From contig NZ_CP083370.1 of the NCBI RefSeq assembly GCF_017488845.2, positions 744,001 to 808,000 on the forward strand: 64,000 nucleotides of DNA, written 5' to 3'. Below the pieces are notes generated by a model, which worked only from the letters and a program-made list of their open reading frames with translations, was not told the origin of the DNA and did no database searches. Source of the stretch: Ensifer canadensis. Its GTDB lineage: Bacteria > Pseudomonadota > Alphaproteobacteria > Rhizobiales > Rhizobiaceae. The translations under genes were made by a program, and so were the position numbers. This document shows positions 19,596-29,134 of the stretch, in pieces. How positions within the stretch are numbered: the first letter of the stretch is position 1; the number at the start of each line of letters is the position of its first letter.

Positions 19596-21925
19596 GGCTG
19601 CGGGTCGCTGTCGCGATCGGGCATGCGCAATGAAATGATGGTGCCGACATTTTCGGCGGAATGGATCTTCATCGTTCCGCCGTGAAGGCGCGTCAGCGAC
19701 CGGGAGATGGCAAGCCCGAGGCCGGAGCCGCCCTTGCTCTTGGCATACTGGCTCTGCACCTGCTCGAAGGGCTGGCCGATCTTCTGCAGGGCATCACGCG
19801 GGATGCCGATGCCGGAGTCGGCGATCGTCAATGTCACAGCGCCCGTGACCTTGCGGGCGCGCAGCGAAATGCGCCCGCCTTCATTGGTGAACTTGACCGC
19901 GTTCGACAAGAGATTGAGCAGCACCTGCTTCATCGCCCGCCGATCCGCGACCACGGTCAGGCCCGAGGCGATTTGCTGCACCACATGGATGTTCTTCTGC
20001 TGCGCCGGGATCGTGGTGAAACGCAGCGTCTCCTCGATCAGCGGCGCGAGATCGATGGTCTCGCGGCTGATGCGCATATGGCCTGCTTCGATCTTCGACA
20101 TGTCCAGGATGTCGTTGATGACGTTCAGCAGGTGTTTGCCGCTGTCGTGAATGTCGCGCGAGTATTCATCGTATTTCTCCGAGCCGAGCGGCCCGAACAT
20201 CTGGGTCTGCAGGATCTCCGAAAAACCGAGAATGGCGTTGAGCGGTGTCCTCAGCTCATGGGACATATTGGCCAGGAATTCCGACTTGGCGTGGTTCGCC
20301 GCCTCGGCCCGTTCTTTTTCCGCCTGGTAGTTGGCGTTGGCGATCGACAGCTCGGTCTTCTGCCGCTCCAGGGTCATGCGCGAAGCCGAGAGATCGCCGA
20401 TGGTCGCCATCAGCCGGCGCTCGGATTCGCGCAGCCGCACCTGGTGACGCTTGAGCAGCGTGATGTCGGTACCAACAGAAACGAGGCCGCCGTCGCGCGT
20501 GCGCCGCTCATTGATCTGCAGCCAACGCTCGTCGGCGAGCTGCACTTCGGTGGTCTGCGAATGGTTGCTACGGTCAGGATCCGCAATGCGGCGTTCCACT
20601 ACCGGGCGTGCCGCAGCGGCGTGTACGGCGATGCGTTCGGTGCCTGGCACCAGAACGTGATCCGGCAGCTTGTAGGCTTCCTGGTAGTGCGTGTTGCACA
20701 TGACCAAGCGGTCCTGCTTGTCCCAGAGGACGAAGGCCTCGGACGTACATTCGATGGCATCGGCCAGACGCTGATCAGCTTCGGCATAGCGCTGGGCGAG
20801 GCGGTGCTGCTCGGTGACATCCATGGCGATGCCGATGAGATGGGCGCGGCCTGAAACGGTGCGGATGATCTCGGCGCGGGCGCGCAGCCAGACATAATGG
20901 CCGTCCGCATGCCGCATGCGGAACACCTGGTCGATCTGTCGCGCATCGCCGCGGGCAATTGTCCGCGCCACGCCATAGATACCGCGATCGTCCGGATGCA
21001 TCAGCCGTGCGGCGTCGCCGAAGGAAAGCACGCTGCTTTCGCCGGGCATGCCCAACATCTCATACATCGACCGCGACCAGAACAGCCGTCGGTTGGCAAG
21101 ATCGAAATCCCAGAGGCCGCAGCGGCCGCGCGACAGGGCGGTTTCGACCCGCAGGTTCGATTCCGCAAACACCCCGTCGGCGTCGCGGGCGCGTTTGGCC
21201 TGGATGTAATAAGCGTAAAGCACCACCAGCAGGATCGCCGAGATGCCGGCAAACAGCGTCACATTCAGCGAAACCTCGTCGCGCCAGGCCGTTTCGAGCT
21301 GGGTCACCGGCGTTGCCGCCAGGACGACGCCGGCCGCTTCCGGCAACTGCGCCAAAGCGACGATATGGTCGACGCCGTTGATGGCCGTCTTCATGACGCT
21401 GGAATGTTCGCCGTAATACTGCAGCGTGGCGATATCGGGTGCAACCGAGGCAAGCGTCCGGCCGATCAGCGGCACACCATCAGGTGTGCTGGCGAAGATC
21501 CGTCCATCCTTGCGCACGGTCAAAAGAAACATGCCCGCGTCGAGCATGGTGTTGGGCAGGTATTGGGTCAGCCGCTGTTCGGCATCCCAACGCCGGCCCT
21601 CTTCGAACAGCGTCATGCCGTCAGCCTGGAACGCCGCGACCGCCGTTGCCGCGGCAAGCCCGACCGTCTGGCGCGAGTTGTCTTCCATCCGGGCGTGCTC
21701 GCCCATGATGCCGGACATGCGCGAAACGGCGACTATGATCAGGAATGCGATGATGAGGATGGGGATAGAGCGCTTGAGAATAGGTTCCGCGCTCGCAAGA
21801 CGCTGCGACGTCGGCTCGGCGAAAATCTTCGCCTGCGAGATGAACTCGCGTTCCAGGCCGGAAAAGCCCGAAAACTTGAGTCGCAACCGCCCGTCGGCTG
21901 CGCTCGCTGGTCGCGCGTCCGCCAT
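19574..21925 (-). CDS. pleC: PAS-domain sensor histidine kinase, PleC-like
   Basis: A 783-residue membrane kinase. TM1 about residues 50-70, a periplasmic region with TMRKDGRIFASTPDGVP-like sequence, TM2 about 210-232, then two PAS domains (one with PDDRGIYGVARTIARGDAR, the other containing ALVLWDKQDRLVMCN-like sequence), a short coiled coil, the phosphoacceptor NMSHELRTPLNAILGFSEIL, and a HATPase domain with GSGLGLAISRSL. This H-box is typical of the PleC/DivJ kinases that control DivK in alphaproteobacterial cell-cycle signalling. The neighbours glnE and pepN match the S. meliloti pleC locus as I recall it. The name is therefore likely but unproven; a generic PAS kinase is the alternative. 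Confidence 0.75.
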   Translation of the reverse strand: MADARPASAADGRLRLKFSGFSGLEREFISQAKIFAEPTSQRLASAEPILKRSIPILIIAFLIIVAVSRMSGIMGEHARMEDNSRQTVGLAAATAVAAFQADGMTLFEEGRRWDAEQRLTQYLPNTMLDAGMFLLTVRKDGRIFASTPDGVPLIGRTLASVAPDIATLQYYGEHSSVMKTAINGVDHIVALAQLPEAAGVVLAATPVTQLETAWRDEVSLNVTLFAGISAILLVVLYAYYIQAKRARDADGVFAESNLRVETALSRGRCGLWDFDLANRRLFWSRSMYEMLGMPGESSVLSFGDAARLMHPDDRGIYGVARTIARGDARQIDQVFRMRHADGHYVWLRARAEIIRTVSGRAHLIGIAMDVTEQHRLAQRYAEADQRLADAIECTSEAFVLWDKQDRLVMCNTHYQEAYKLPDHVLVPGTERIAVHAAAARPVVERRIADPDRSNHSQTTEVQLADERWLQINERRTRDGGLVSVGTDITLLKRHQVRLRESERRLMATIGDLSASRMTLERQKTELSIANANYQAEKERAEAANHAKSEFLANMSHELRTPLNAILGFSEILQTQMFGPLGSEKYDEYSRDIHDSGKHLLNVINDILDMSKIEAGHMRISRETIDLAPLIEETLRFTTIPAQQKNIHVVQQIASGLTVVADRRAMKQVLLNLLSNAVKFTNEGGRISLRARKVTGAVTLTIADSGIGIPRDALQKIGQPFEQVQSQYAKSKGGSGLGLAISRSLTRLHGGTMKIHSAENVGTIISLRMPDRDSDPQPYPETTD

Positions 21926-22062
21926 CTTACCCAATGTGAAACCCTCTGATGATTCGGCGCGCCGCTCGCCCGAATCTGACTCAATGAATCACAGGGCGAT
22001 TCGCCTTGTCCAGAGGTAATGGTAAAGATTTCTTAACCATTTCTAATCGTTGGGAAATAATA

Positions 22063-22088
22063 GGCCGGGTCGAGCGAGCGACCCGGCC
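22063..22088 (-). terminator. Terminator of pepN
   Basis: Perfect 10-bp stem GGCCGGGTCG / CGACCCGGCC with a 6-nt loop, followed on the minus strand by TATTATTT. It lies 30 nt after the pepN stop and before the PleC-like gene. Confidence 0.8.
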
Positions 22089-22117
22089 CTTGAAAAATGC
22101 CTGCATTCCCGGCCTTT

Positions 22118-24766
22118 TCAGGCCTTGAGCATGCGCTCGACGATGTCGCTGACATCGGCCGAAAGCTTGGTCGCGCCAGCGATTTCCTTCAGCGCATTGC
22201 GGGCATGATCGGCGCGCGTGTCTTCAAGCGAGCGCCAGGAGCGCATCGAAGTCAGGATGCGTGCCGCGAGCTGCGGATTGCGCGGATCGATATCGAGGAT
22301 CTGCTTCGCGAGGAAACGGTAGCCCTCGCCATCGGCGCGGTTGAAGCCTGTCGGGTTGGCGAAGGCATAGCTGCCGACCAGAGACCGGACACGGTTCGGA
22401 TTATTGCCATTGAATAGCGGCTCGGTCATCAGCGCCTTGACGCGATTGAGCGTCCCGGCCCCGGGGATTGTCGCCTGCACCGCGAACCACTTGTCGATGA
22501 CGAGCGCGTTGTCGGCAAACCGTTTCCGGAAGGTTGCCAGTGCCTGAGCCGTCTCTGGCGCATCCGGGAACCGGTGCGCGAGCAATGCCAGTGCATGGCT
22601 GAGGTCGGTCATGTTGTCGGCGGCTGCGAAGACTTCTGCTGCCCGTTTCGGATCATCCTCGCCATGGACGAGATAGGTGAGTGCGGCGTTGCGCAGGGCT
22701 CGACGTCCCGCACTTTCCGCATCCGGACTGAAGGAACTCGTCGACGCCATTTCGTCGGCAAGCCGAAGGAAGGTTCCGCGGCCGGAAACCGCAATCGCCT
22801 TGAGGATCTGCTGCCGGGCGGTATGGATGGCATCGGGGTCGTTGTCGGCGCCGATCTCGCGGGCGATGTCGGCTTCGCTCGGCAGCGACAGCGCCTGCGA
22901 CCGGAAAGCCGGCTCCAGTCCGTCGTCAGCCGCCGCGGCGACAAGGCCGTCGAGCAGCGCCTTTTCGCAGGTCACGGATTTGCCCGCACGGGCGTTGGCC
23001 GTCGCGGATACCAGATTGGCAAGTGCAATGGCGTTGAGTGCCTGCCAGCGTGCGAAGAGATCGCTTTCGTGCCGCGCGATCAGCGCCAGGTCGTCGTCGG
23101 TCTGCTCGATATGCAGGTTGATCGGAGCGGAAAAGCCGCGGTTGAATGAAGGCACCGGGCGCGAAGTAATGCCGGAGAAAACCACCGTCTGCTTGCGTTG
23201 GGTGAGGTGCAGCACGTCGCCGGTGATATCTGCGCCCGCCACGCTCGAAAGGTCGGCTTCCGCGCCGTTTCCAAGGAGCAGGCCCATGCGCAGCGGAATG
23301 TACATCGGCTCCTTGGCGCTTTGGCCCGGCGTCGGCGGCACGGTCTGTTCGAGCGACAGGGTGAAGGTCTGCTTGCCTGCGTCATAGGCGCCGGAGGCTG
23401 TCACCAGCGGCGTTCCCGCCTGATGGTACCAGAGCGAAAACTGGCTGAGATTGCGGCCGCTGACATCGGCGAAGCAGGCGACGAAATCCTCGATCGTCAC
23501 AGCCTGGCCGTCGTGGCGTTCGAAGTAGAGATCCATGCCCTTCTTGAACAGGTCGCGGCCGAGAAGGGTCGCGATCATCCGGGTGACTTCGGAGCCCTTC
23601 TCATAGACCGTGGTCGTGTAGAAGTTGTTGATTTCACGGTATTTCGTCGGCCGGACCGGATGGGCAAGGGGGCCTGCATCCTCTGGGAACTGTTCTGATT
23701 TCAGGTGCCGGACTTCGGCGATGCGCTTGACGGCGCGCGAGCGCATGTCGGCGGAAAACTCGTGGTCGCGATAAACCGTCAGGCCTTCCTTGAGGCAGAG
23801 CTGGAACCAGTCGCGGCAGGTGATGCGGTTGCCGGTCCAGTTGTGGAAGTATTCGTGCGCGATGATCGCTTCGATATTGGCGTAGTCGGCGTCGGTGGCC
23901 GTTTCCGGATCGGCCAGCACGTACTTGTCGTTGAAGACATTGAGCCCCTTGTTCTCCATGGCGCCCATGTTGAAGTCGGAGACGGCGACGATCATGAAGA
24001 TATCCAGATCGTATTCGCGGCCGAACGTCTCTTCGTCCCACTTCATCGAGCGCTTCAGCGCGTCCATGGCGTAGGCTGCGCGCGGCTCCTTGCCGTGTTC
24101 GACATAGATCTTCAGCGCGACCTCGCGGCCGGACATGGTGGTGAACGTGTCTTCGACCACGCCGAGATCGCCGGCAACCAGCGCGAAGAGATAGCTGGGC
24201 TTCAGGTGCGGATCGAACCAGGCGGCGAAATGCCGGCCATCGCCCATGTCGGCGCCGCCGAGATAGTTGCCGTTGGACAGCAGCAGCGGAGCGGATTTCT
24301 TGTCGGCGATGATGTTGACCGTATAGACGGCAAGTACATCAGGACGATCAGGGAAGTAGGTAATGCGGCGGAAGCCTTCCGCCTCGCACTGCGTGCAATA
24401 GACGCTGTTGGTGCGGTAGAGACCCATCAGCTTGGTGTTCGTCTCGGGCGAGAGCATCGTGGTGATGGTGACTTCGAACGGGGCGGTCTCGGGCAGGCCA
24501 CGGATCGTCAGCGTGTCGTCGGTCACGTCGTAGAGCGCGGCTGCAAGCTCTTCCTGGTCGAGCAGCAGGCCGGTCATGACCAGCTCGTCGCCGTCAAGCA
24601 CCAGCGGGGCCGATGCGTCCACGCCTTCCCGCCGATGCAGGATCAACCGCGCTTCGACCTTGGTTTCCTTCGGGTCAAGCTCGAAGGTCAGATCCACTCT
24701 TTCAAGTACGAAGTCGGTCGGCCGGTAGTCTTCCAGATGAATGATCTGGCCAGTATTTGTCCGCAT
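22118..24766 (-). CDS. pepN: Aminopeptidase N (M1 zinc peptidase)
   Basis: An 882-residue cytosolic aminopeptidase of the bacterial PepN type. The exopeptidase motif GAMEN is at residues 268-272, the zinc site HEYFHNWTGNR begins at His304 (HExxH, third ligand Glu327 in KEGLTVYRD), and the C-terminal half is the helical DUF3458-type domain. The frame continues 45 codons upstream, but the Met used here (MRTNTGQIIHLEDYRPTDF) matches the usual PepN start and length. A terminator follows. Confidence 0.95.
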   Translation of the reverse strand: MRTNTGQIIHLEDYRPTDFVLERVDLTFELDPKETKVEARLILHRREGVDASAPLVLDGDELVMTGLLLDQEELAAALYDVTDDTLTIRGLPETAPFEVTITTMLSPETNTKLMGLYRTNSVYCTQCEAEGFRRITYFPDRPDVLAVYTVNIIADKKSAPLLLSNGNYLGGADMGDGRHFAAWFDPHLKPSYLFALVAGDLGVVEDTFTTMSGREVALKIYVEHGKEPRAAYAMDALKRSMKWDEETFGREYDLDIFMIVAVSDFNMGAMENKGLNVFNDKYVLADPETATDADYANIEAIIAHEYFHNWTGNRITCRDWFQLCLKEGLTVYRDHEFSADMRSRAVKRIAEVRHLKSEQFPEDAGPLAHPVRPTKYREINNFYTTTVYEKGSEVTRMIATLLGRDLFKKGMDLYFERHDGQAVTIEDFVACFADVSGRNLSQFSLWYHQAGTPLVTASGAYDAGKQTFTLSLEQTVPPTPGQSAKEPMYIPLRMGLLLGNGAEADLSSVAGADITGDVLHLTQRKQTVVFSGITSRPVPSFNRGFSAPINLHIEQTDDDLALIARHESDLFARWQALNAIALANLVSATANARAGKSVTCEKALLDGLVAAAADDGLEPAFRSQALSLPSEADIAREIGADNDPDAIHTARQQILKAIAVSGRGTFLRLADEMASTSSFSPDAESAGRRALRNAALTYLVHGEDDPKRAAEVFAAADNMTDLSHALALLAHRFPDAPETAQALATFRKRFADNALVIDKWFAVQATIPGAGTLNRVKALMTEPLFNGNNPNRVRSLVGSYAFANPTGFNRADGEGYRFLAKQILDIDPRNPQLAARILTSMRSWRSLEDTRADHARNALKEIAGATKLSADVSDIVERMLKA

Positions 24767-25184
24767 GGTCAGTCCCGCTCGCGCCTTGCTACTGGTGGAT
24801 TTGTAGAGGGCGCTTGTGATGGTGAAAAGGCCAAAGGGCGAAAAGCCGGATATGCCACACGATTGTGATGCCGGCGACCGCACTTCCGGCAGAAAAGACA
24901 TGGTGTCCGGTATTCTTCCCGCTCCCTTATCGCCTTGACGTGTATCGAAGTGGCACTAACAAGAAATAAACCGGAAAGGTTTTTTTCGACCCCGCTAAAG
25001 AATTCTCGGCGATTGTCTTTGCTGCGATGAACTCATCAAGAAAAAAGTCGGTTCATCAAGAAGATTGATCCGACTTTCGCGGCCGGCGCAGCTAGAGTGA
25101 CATCGTTCTCCGGTGAGCCTCTCACCCAAATCTCCCAAACTGTCGCCGCCGCGGTCCTCCGCTAAGGCTCGAAAAGCGTTTTCC
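24767..25184. other. Divergent promoter region between pepN and an EamA transporter
   Basis: 418 bp with no supported gene. It contains AT-rich patches (24955-25020) and a near-duplicated ATCAAGAA motif (25030-25068) but no clear operator palindrome. It should hold the promoters for both divergent genes. Confidence 0.45.
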
Positions 25185-26123
25185 ATGGATGCCGAAGTCG
25201 AAAACCCGATGAAGGGGATCCTGCTCAAGGTCCTTTCGGTCGTCATCTTCGTTTGCATGTCGACCTTGATCAAGGCGGCCGGGAGCGAGATCGCCACCGG
25301 CCAGATCACCTTCTACCGCTCCGCCTTCGCCATGGTGCCGATCCTCGGCTATCTCGCCCTTCGCGGACAGTTGCGCGACGCTTTCAAGACGAAGGATATC
25401 GGCGCTCACATCGCACGCGGCTTCGTCGGCATCCTGGCGATGAGCTTCGGCTTTTACGGCCTCGTGCACTTGCCGCTCCCCGAAGCGATCGCCATTGGCT
25501 ATGCGATGCCGTTGATCGCCGTTGCCTTTGCCGCGATTTTTCTCGGCGAAACCGTTCGGCTTTATCGCTGGTCGGCCGTCGTCATCGGTCTGGTCGGCGT
25601 CATGATCATCACCTGGCCGCGGCTGACGCTGTTTCGCGAAGGCGGTCTCGGGTCGTCCGAGGCGCTCGGGGCGGCGGCGGTCTTGCTGTCGGCGGCGCTC
25701 GGCGCGATCGCCATGGTGTTGGTGCGCAAGCTGGTGAGGGCCGAGCGCACCCACACGATCGTGCTCTATTTCTCGTTCTCGGCCTCGGTCTTTTCGCTCG
25801 CGACCCTGCCGTTCGGCTGGCCGAGCATCTCGCAGAAAGCCTTCCTGTTGCTGATGATCGCCGGCTTCTGCGGCGGCGTCGCGCAGCTCCTCTTGACCGA
25901 AAGCTACCGTCACGCCGACATGTCGACGATCGCACCGTTCGAATACACCTCGATCGTGCTGGGCCTGATCATCGGCTATTTTCTGTTCGAGGACATCCCG
26001 ACGAGCACCATGCTGATCGGCACCGCCATCGTTGTCGGCGCCGGTATTTTCATCATCTTCCGCGAGCATCGGCTTGGATTGGAGCGCAGGGGTGCGCGCA
26101 AGCACGTCACGCCACAGGGCTGA
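25185..26123 (+). CDS. EamA/DMT-superfamily transporter
   Basis: A 312-residue membrane protein with ten predicted helices arranged as two five-helix EamA repeats; the second starts near GLGSSEALGAAAVLLSAAL. Features such as MSTLIKAAG, ITFYRSAFAM and PEAIAIGYAMPLIAVAFAAIFLGE are typical of RhaT/YdcZ-type drug and metabolite exporters. The substrate is unknown. The start at ATG 25185 is preferred to an upstream frame that would add a basic, shadow-like extension. It ends 15 bp from a convergent MFS gene. Confidence 0.88.
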   Translation: MDAEVENPMKGILLKVLSVVIFVCMSTLIKAAGSEIATGQITFYRSAFAMVPILGYLALRGQLRDAFKTKDIGAHIARGFVGILAMSFGFYGLVHLPLPEAIAIGYAMPLIAVAFAAIFLGETVRLYRWSAVVIGLVGVMIITWPRLTLFREGGLGSSEALGAAAVLLSAALGAIAMVLVRKLVRAERTHTIVLYFSFSASVFSLATLPFGWPSISQKAFLLLMIAGFCGGVAQLLLTESYRHADMSTIAPFEYTSIVLGLIIGYFLFEDIPTSTMLIGTAIVVGAGIFIIFREHRLGLERRGARKHVTPQG

Positions 26124-26138
26124 CGGCCCCTGTTTCAT

Positions 26139-27431
26139 TCATTCCGGCTGTCGTTCCCAAGCAGGCACCGTGTCGTCCTCGATCAGGCCGTCCTGCGACG
26201 CCTGCTGGGCGGTCGGGCTGGTAACGTCGGGTCCGGGTGTCGGCAGCACCGTGGTCGCCTGGAAGTCGGTCTTGGCGACGAGACCCTCGTGCTGCTCCCG
26301 CCGCAGGATGCGCCAGGCGGCGTAGCCTGCATAGAGTGCGAAATAGACGGCAAGCACGATGAACAGCGCCGCCGGCCCGAACCGATCCATGACCGGGCCG
26401 ACCATCAACGGGCCGGAGATCGTGCCAAGCCCGTAGGTGATCATCAGGCCCGAGGAGATCTCGACATATTCGTCCGGCTTGGCGAGGTCGTTGGCATGGG
26501 CGACGTTCAGCGCATAGATCGGGAACAGGACCGAGCCGACGAGGGCGGCGACGATATAGAGCACCGTCGGGCTGCTGCCGATCGACGCGGACATGACCAG
26601 GCAGGAGATCACGCCGACAATGCCGCAGCCGACCATGACGATACGCCGGTCGATGCGGTCGGAGGCGCGGCCGATCGGGATCTGCGAGAGGGCGCTGCCG
26701 GTCAGGAGCGATGCGAGCAATGTTGCGCCTTCGCCGGTCGACAGGCCGATCTTCTGCGTGAACACGCCGCCGAGGTTCAGCCAGGCGCCCGAGAGCGCGC
26801 CTGCGAGAAAGCCGCCGACCACGGCAACCGGAGAGCGGCGAAACAGGCCTGGAATGTCGAATCGCGCCTGCGCCGGCGGTGCCGGCATCGGCGAGGAAGA
26901 AAGCGCCGTGGGCAGTAGTGCCAGCGAAAACAGCACGCCGCAAAGGATGAAGAGCGATGTGTTGGTCGGGTCTCCCAGCGGCACCATGTATTGCCCGCCG
27001 ATGGTGCCGACCATCGTGGTGATGAGGTAGAGCGAGAACAGCATGCCGCGGTTCTCGTTGGTCACCCGTTCGTTGAGCCAGCTCTCGATGACGAGATAAC
27101 TGCCGGAGATCGCGAAACCGGATATGGCGCGAAAGGCGATCCAGGCACGCCAGTCGACGACCAGCCCGCAAAGCAGGATGGCGATCGAAAGCAGGGTTAT
27201 GAGTGCGGTGAAGACGCGGACATGGCCAACGCGCAACACGAATTTCGGCGTGATGATGCAGGAGAGGGTGAAGCCGACCGTGTAGCCGGTGGCAATGACC
27301 GAGACCGTCAGCGTCGACCAGTTCTCGGCGACGGAGCGAACCGGGATGACGTAGCTCTGAAGCCCGAAGGCCACCATCATCAACAAAGTGGACAGCATCA
27401 GGCTGAGGACGGAAGCGAGACTGGCCAGCAT
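26139..27431 (-). CDS. MFS transporter
   Basis: A 430-residue major-facilitator protein with twelve predicted helices. N-half helix pattern ASVLSLMLSTLLMMVAFGLQSYVIP, central loop with IGRASDRIDRRIVM (the D-R-x-x-R/K motif between TM8 and TM9 style), and an acidic C-terminal tail. Looks like the YcaD-type branch. The first codons before ATG 27431 (TTG) are not needed: TCAGGAGCG provides a ribosome binding site. Substrate unknown. Confidence 0.88.
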   Translation of the reverse strand: MLASLASVLSLMLSTLLMMVAFGLQSYVIPVRSVAENWSTLTVSVIATGYTVGFTLSCIITPKFVLRVGHVRVFTALITLLSIAILLCGLVVDWRAWIAFRAISGFAISGSYLVIESWLNERVTNENRGMLFSLYLITTMVGTIGGQYMVPLGDPTNTSLFILCGVLFSLALLPTALSSSPMPAPPAQARFDIPGLFRRSPVAVVGGFLAGALSGAWLNLGGVFTQKIGLSTGEGATLLASLLTGSALSQIPIGRASDRIDRRIVMVGCGIVGVISCLVMSASIGSSPTVLYIVAALVGSVLFPIYALNVAHANDLAKPDEYVEISSGLMITYGLGTISGPLMVGPVMDRFGPAALFIVLAVYFALYAGYAAWRILRREQHEGLVAKTDFQATTVLPTPGPDVTSPTAQQASQDGLIEDDTVPAWERQPE

Positions 27432-27613
27432 CGGCGCTCCTGAAAACAAAGACGCGCCGACTTGACCAACCGGGTGGCTGGCAACGAAGGCGCGATGCGG
27501 AGCGAGGGCAGTCAGACGGGGTTGCCGGAGTGACCGATCGCTTCGAACTCGAAATGAGTGTGGCTCTATCCAGTTTTCGAGGCGCTGTCGATTGCGACAG
27601 CCGATAGCAAAAA

Positions 27614-27630
27614 GACGGTAACGGTCCGTC
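27614..27630 (-). terminator. Small hairpin with T5 tail after a 51-aa gene
   Basis: 5-bp stem GACGG / CCGTC around a 7-nt loop, followed on the minus strand by TTTTT, about 12 nt after the stop at 27642. Weak stem but in the right place for the end of the two small genes. Confidence 0.4.
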
Positions 27631-27641
27631 CTCGGGCGCTA

Positions 27642-27797
27642 TCAGTTCGGCAGCAGTGGTCTGATCGCCGAGCGATGGGCGCGGCGGGCGTCCTTGGTGG
27701 TGCTGAGCGCGGTGTATTCGCGCGAGGCACGTACGGCAGTGCCGATATCGGCGATCGAATCGAACAGGACCTTGAGGCTTGCAATGGGCTTGGTCAT
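27642..27797 (-). CDS. Small unknown protein, 51 aa
   Basis: Starts MTKPIASLKVLFDS and contains VRASREYTALSTTKDARRAHR. Ribosome binding site AAGGAACAAG lies 6 nt before the ATG, and the same site precedes the next small gene. The helical, basic-rich sequence has no membrane segment, and I recognise no family. Its reading frame is shorter than usual annotation cut-offs, so it may be missed in annotation. A hairpin with a T-run follows it. Confidence 0.55.
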   Translation of the reverse strand: MTKPIASLKVLFDSIADIGTAVRASREYTALSTTKDARRAHRSAIRPLLPN

Positions 27798-27862
27798 GAT
27801 CTTGTTCCTTGTCTTACGTCGTCTCTTTCGCGCGACACGCCTTTTGGCGCATCGCGTGGGGA

Positions 27863-28039
27863 TCAGCGCTGGATGAAGTCGGCGAAGAGCTGCGACGGAC
27901 GGGTGGTCCGGGCAAGGCCGATTGCAGTCATCTGCTCGTTGGCTGCCGAGCCGAAGCGGTTGAACGGCGTCCGCCGGGCAGCGTCCGTATGACGGAGCGT
28001 CTCAAAGCTGCTGTGGATCGGGCGAAAGCGGGCAGTCAT
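27863..28039 (-). CDS. Small unknown protein, 58 aa
   Basis: Starts MTARFRPIHSSFETLR and ends SQLFADFIQR. The same AAGGAACAAG motif precedes the ATG as in the gene 65 bp downstream, so the two probably form one unit. Soluble, Arg/Thr-rich, no Cys. No family recognised. The 65 bp between the pair contain no clear hairpin. Confidence 0.5.
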   Translation of the reverse strand: MTARFRPIHSSFETLRHTDAARRTPFNRFGSAANEQMTAIGLARTTRPSQLFADFIQR

Positions 28040-28181
28040 GGTTCTTGTTCCTTATTCCATTCCTCCCGTGTTGATATATTGCGCTGCAACATGGATTTTG
28101 CAATGCACTAGAACGCTGCGCAGATATGCGCAAACCGCATGGCTTTCTTCACACTTTGTTCATGAAACGGGCAGGCGGCCG

Positions 28182-29093
28182 TCAGCCGTTGATGCGGGCC
28201 TTGAAGGCAAGCATATCCTGCCAGGCAAAGCGCTTGTTGATCGGCGCTGTCACCAGGTCCTGCGGGTGCAGGGTCGCAAGGGTCTGGACGCTGTGTCCGC
28301 CCATCTGAAGGTCACGCCATTCGCCGCGCAGCTGGTGGATTGTGTCGCTGCCGCCGAAGAAGAAGCGCGCCGTAAAATTGCCGAGCAACAACAGGTGCTT
28401 GGGCTCGGCCAAAGCGACCTGGCGCTCGATGAAGGGGCGGCAGATATCGGCCTCGCGGGCGGTCGGCACGCGGTTGCCCGGCGGGCGCCACGGCACGACA
28501 TTGCTGAGCAGAACGCCCTCGCGCGATAGTCCGATGCCGGCGAGCATGCGGTTGAGCATGTCGCCCAGCCTGCCCGAGAAAGGCTGCCCGTCGCGATCGT
28601 CATCCGCATAGGGCATCGGGCCGACGATCATGATGCCGTTTGACGGATCGCCTTCGGCAAAGACCAGATTGCGGGCGCTGTTTCTGAGATTGCAACCGAC
28701 GAAGCCTTCCATTGCCAACCGCAGCTCGGCGAGCGACCGCGCCGATTCGGCGGCAAACTGCGCCTCCTTGACGGCCTGGGCGTCGGGGATGGCCACAGCA
28801 GGGGCGTTGACGGCAGGTGCTGGCGCGCGCGTTTCGCGAGCTTGGCCACCGGCCGAGCTGGCCGGCTGCCGCGTAGCAGGCGAGGCCTCCGGGCGCGCAA
28901 CCGGCTGGCTTGCGCTCGTCTGTGGGCGCGAATCGGCCTGTTGGCGCACGTCGGAACGCGCCGCCTTCATCGCTTCGAACTCGGCGAGGCGATCGACAGG
29001 CTCCTCCTCCATCAGCCACTCGACACCCGCATCCGCGTGGAATGCGAGCAGGGCGGCGAGTTGGCCGGGGGAGAGGTTGTCGGCAGAAGTCAT
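28182..29093 (-). CDS. Uracil-DNA glycosylase, family-4-like, reduced cysteine set
   Basis: A 303-residue protein. Residues 1-110 are a helical start and a low-complexity Ala/Pro/Gln linker. The UDG-like domain (residues about 125-303) has VFAEGDPSNGIMIVGPMPYADDD, the loop DGQPFSGRLGDMLNRML, PWRPPGNRVPTAREADIC and LATLHPQDL. Family 4 enzymes hold a 4Fe-4S cluster with four Cys; here the positions aligned by eye are F131, C134, W202 and C218, so two are lost. The catalytic-region GEGPG motif is GPMPY. It may therefore be a cluster-free or inactive relative. It starts 41 bp after an Hsp70-like gene and may share its transcript. Confidence 0.75.
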   Translation of the reverse strand: MTSADNLSPGQLAALLAFHADAGVEWLMEEEPVDRLAEFEAMKAARSDVRQQADSRPQTSASQPVARPEASPATRQPASSAGGQARETRAPAPAVNAPAVAIPDAQAVKEAQFAAESARSLAELRLAMEGFVGCNLRNSARNLVFAEGDPSNGIMIVGPMPYADDDRDGQPFSGRLGDMLNRMLAGIGLSREGVLLSNVVPWRPPGNRVPTAREADICRPFIERQVALAEPKHLLLLGNFTARFFFGGSDTIHQLRGEWRDLQMGGHSVQTLATLHPQDLVTAPINKRFAWQDMLAFKARING

Positions 29094-29134
29094 GGGCGCC
29101 AACCTAGCACGTCAGAAAATGTGGTCCAATGGCT

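Noticed and set aside
27558..27992. 144-aa plus-strand frame over the small-gene pair
   Set aside because: Composition is shadow-like and the minus strand has two ribosome-site-preceded starts.
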